DNA of 50,000 nt, from positions 1 through 50,000 of the forward strand of contig JAXCGZ010015159.1 in the NCBI GenBank assembly GCA_037179515.1, in the 5' to 3' direction. The stretch is from Halocaridina rubra. Lineage: Eukaryota; Arthropoda; Malacostraca; Decapoda; Atyidae. A model generated the notes under the pieces. It saw nothing but the letters and a program-made list of their open reading frames with translations. It ran no database searches and was not told the DNA's origin. A program made the position numbers and the translations under genes. Below, in pieces: positions 49,631-50,000 of this stretch. Every line of letters starts with the position of its first letter. Position 1 is the first letter of the stretch.

Positions 49631-50000
49631 CAGAAGTACAAGACACTCAGATGCCAACTGTTCAAGTTGGTGCCAAAGAAACCACCTGTGGTGTTTGTGT
49701 ACAAATAATTTCTCTTATCTCTTTCTTTTCCTGTTCACAAGAAATTTAGCACAAAATCCAAATTTAATCAAAGCATACTTACACGTAAGCATGCATACAT
49801 ATTCTTTTTATTATGTACACTATGTTTGTATAGTTTCTTAAGAACCTATATTTCACACATTCTGTCACATACAATTAGAGAAATACTTAGCTTATGTACA
49901 ACTAACATATACAAGTTACATATATAGAAAGAACATGTACATAAAGAAAGTTCAAAAAGTAATAACTTAAACCCATTGTAATGTACTTTTTTAATTTTAC

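Overview
This is eukaryotic, AT-rich, repeat-dominated nuclear DNA. The dense (CT)n, (AT)n, (ATT)n and (CTA)n microsatellites, the mixture of non-LTR retrotransposons and tRNA-derived SINEs, and a CUEDC2-type gene with spliceosomal introns fit an arthropod, most likely a decapod crustacean (crab, shrimp or crayfish). The taxon is inferred from repeat flavour and was not tested by any search.

Host genes are sparse. The one confident gene is the 3' end of a CUEDC2 orthologue on the + strand: two terminal exons at 6515-6646 and 8032-8178, with consensus splice sites and a recognisable conserved C-terminus. An unexplained 375-codon open frame (8248-9375) begins 70 bases after its stop. A second, speculative gene start lies at 24.19-25.18 kb: a perfect CRE palindrome, a TATA box, an arthropod-type initiator, a splice donor, then an acceptor-ATG-donor exon.

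Most of the rest is transposon debris. RTE-like LINE: + at 1.97-4.8 kb and minus at 5.2-6.4 kb. I/Jockey-group LINE: minus at 12.6-15.6 kb (keeps ORF1, lacks its 3' half), + at 18.2-21.6 kb (reaches its poly(A) tail), and two short derivatives at 39.0-39.4 and 40.8-41.0 kb that join the element's 5' part to its 3' tail. CR1-like LINE: minus at 16.0, 25.5-27.2 and 41.3 kb, decayed + copies at 22.3-23.6 and 42.0 kb, tails at 36.9, 41.1 and 43.6 kb. Other pieces are a + RT fragment (16.8 kb), an L2/CR1-type RT C-terminus (28.3-29.2 kb, minus), a retroelement C-terminal domain (29.6-30.5 kb, minus), a Ty3/Gypsy-type gag remnant (45.8-46.3 kb, minus) and pol remnant (46.8-48.5 kb, +).

DNA transposons and SINEs: a 232-bp almost perfect palindrome flanked by TTA (33534-33765, PIF/Harbinger-like MITE), a 431-bp insertion with an 8-bp target duplication inside a CR1 copy (26142-26572), a tRNA-headed SINE repeated head to tail at a 245-bp period (21.75-22.29 kb), and a second tRNA-headed SINE (33.05 kb).

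The microsatellites are not independent of the transposons. CR1 tails run into (CA)n, I/Jockey tails into (A)n(AT)n, one L2/CR1 tail into (TTTG)n, and a CR1 fragment has been tandemly triplicated together with a (CT)n tract at 42.1-42.6 kb. Intervals not listed were read and showed only AT-rich sequence without recognisable coding or repeat content. The longest are 227-590, 776-1960, 6647-8031, 9376-12580, 16960-18177, 30480-31730, 31966-32567, 33780-34288, 34618-35552, 36430-36940, 37480-38260, 42640-43025, 43835-44317, 44581-45830 and 49640-50000.
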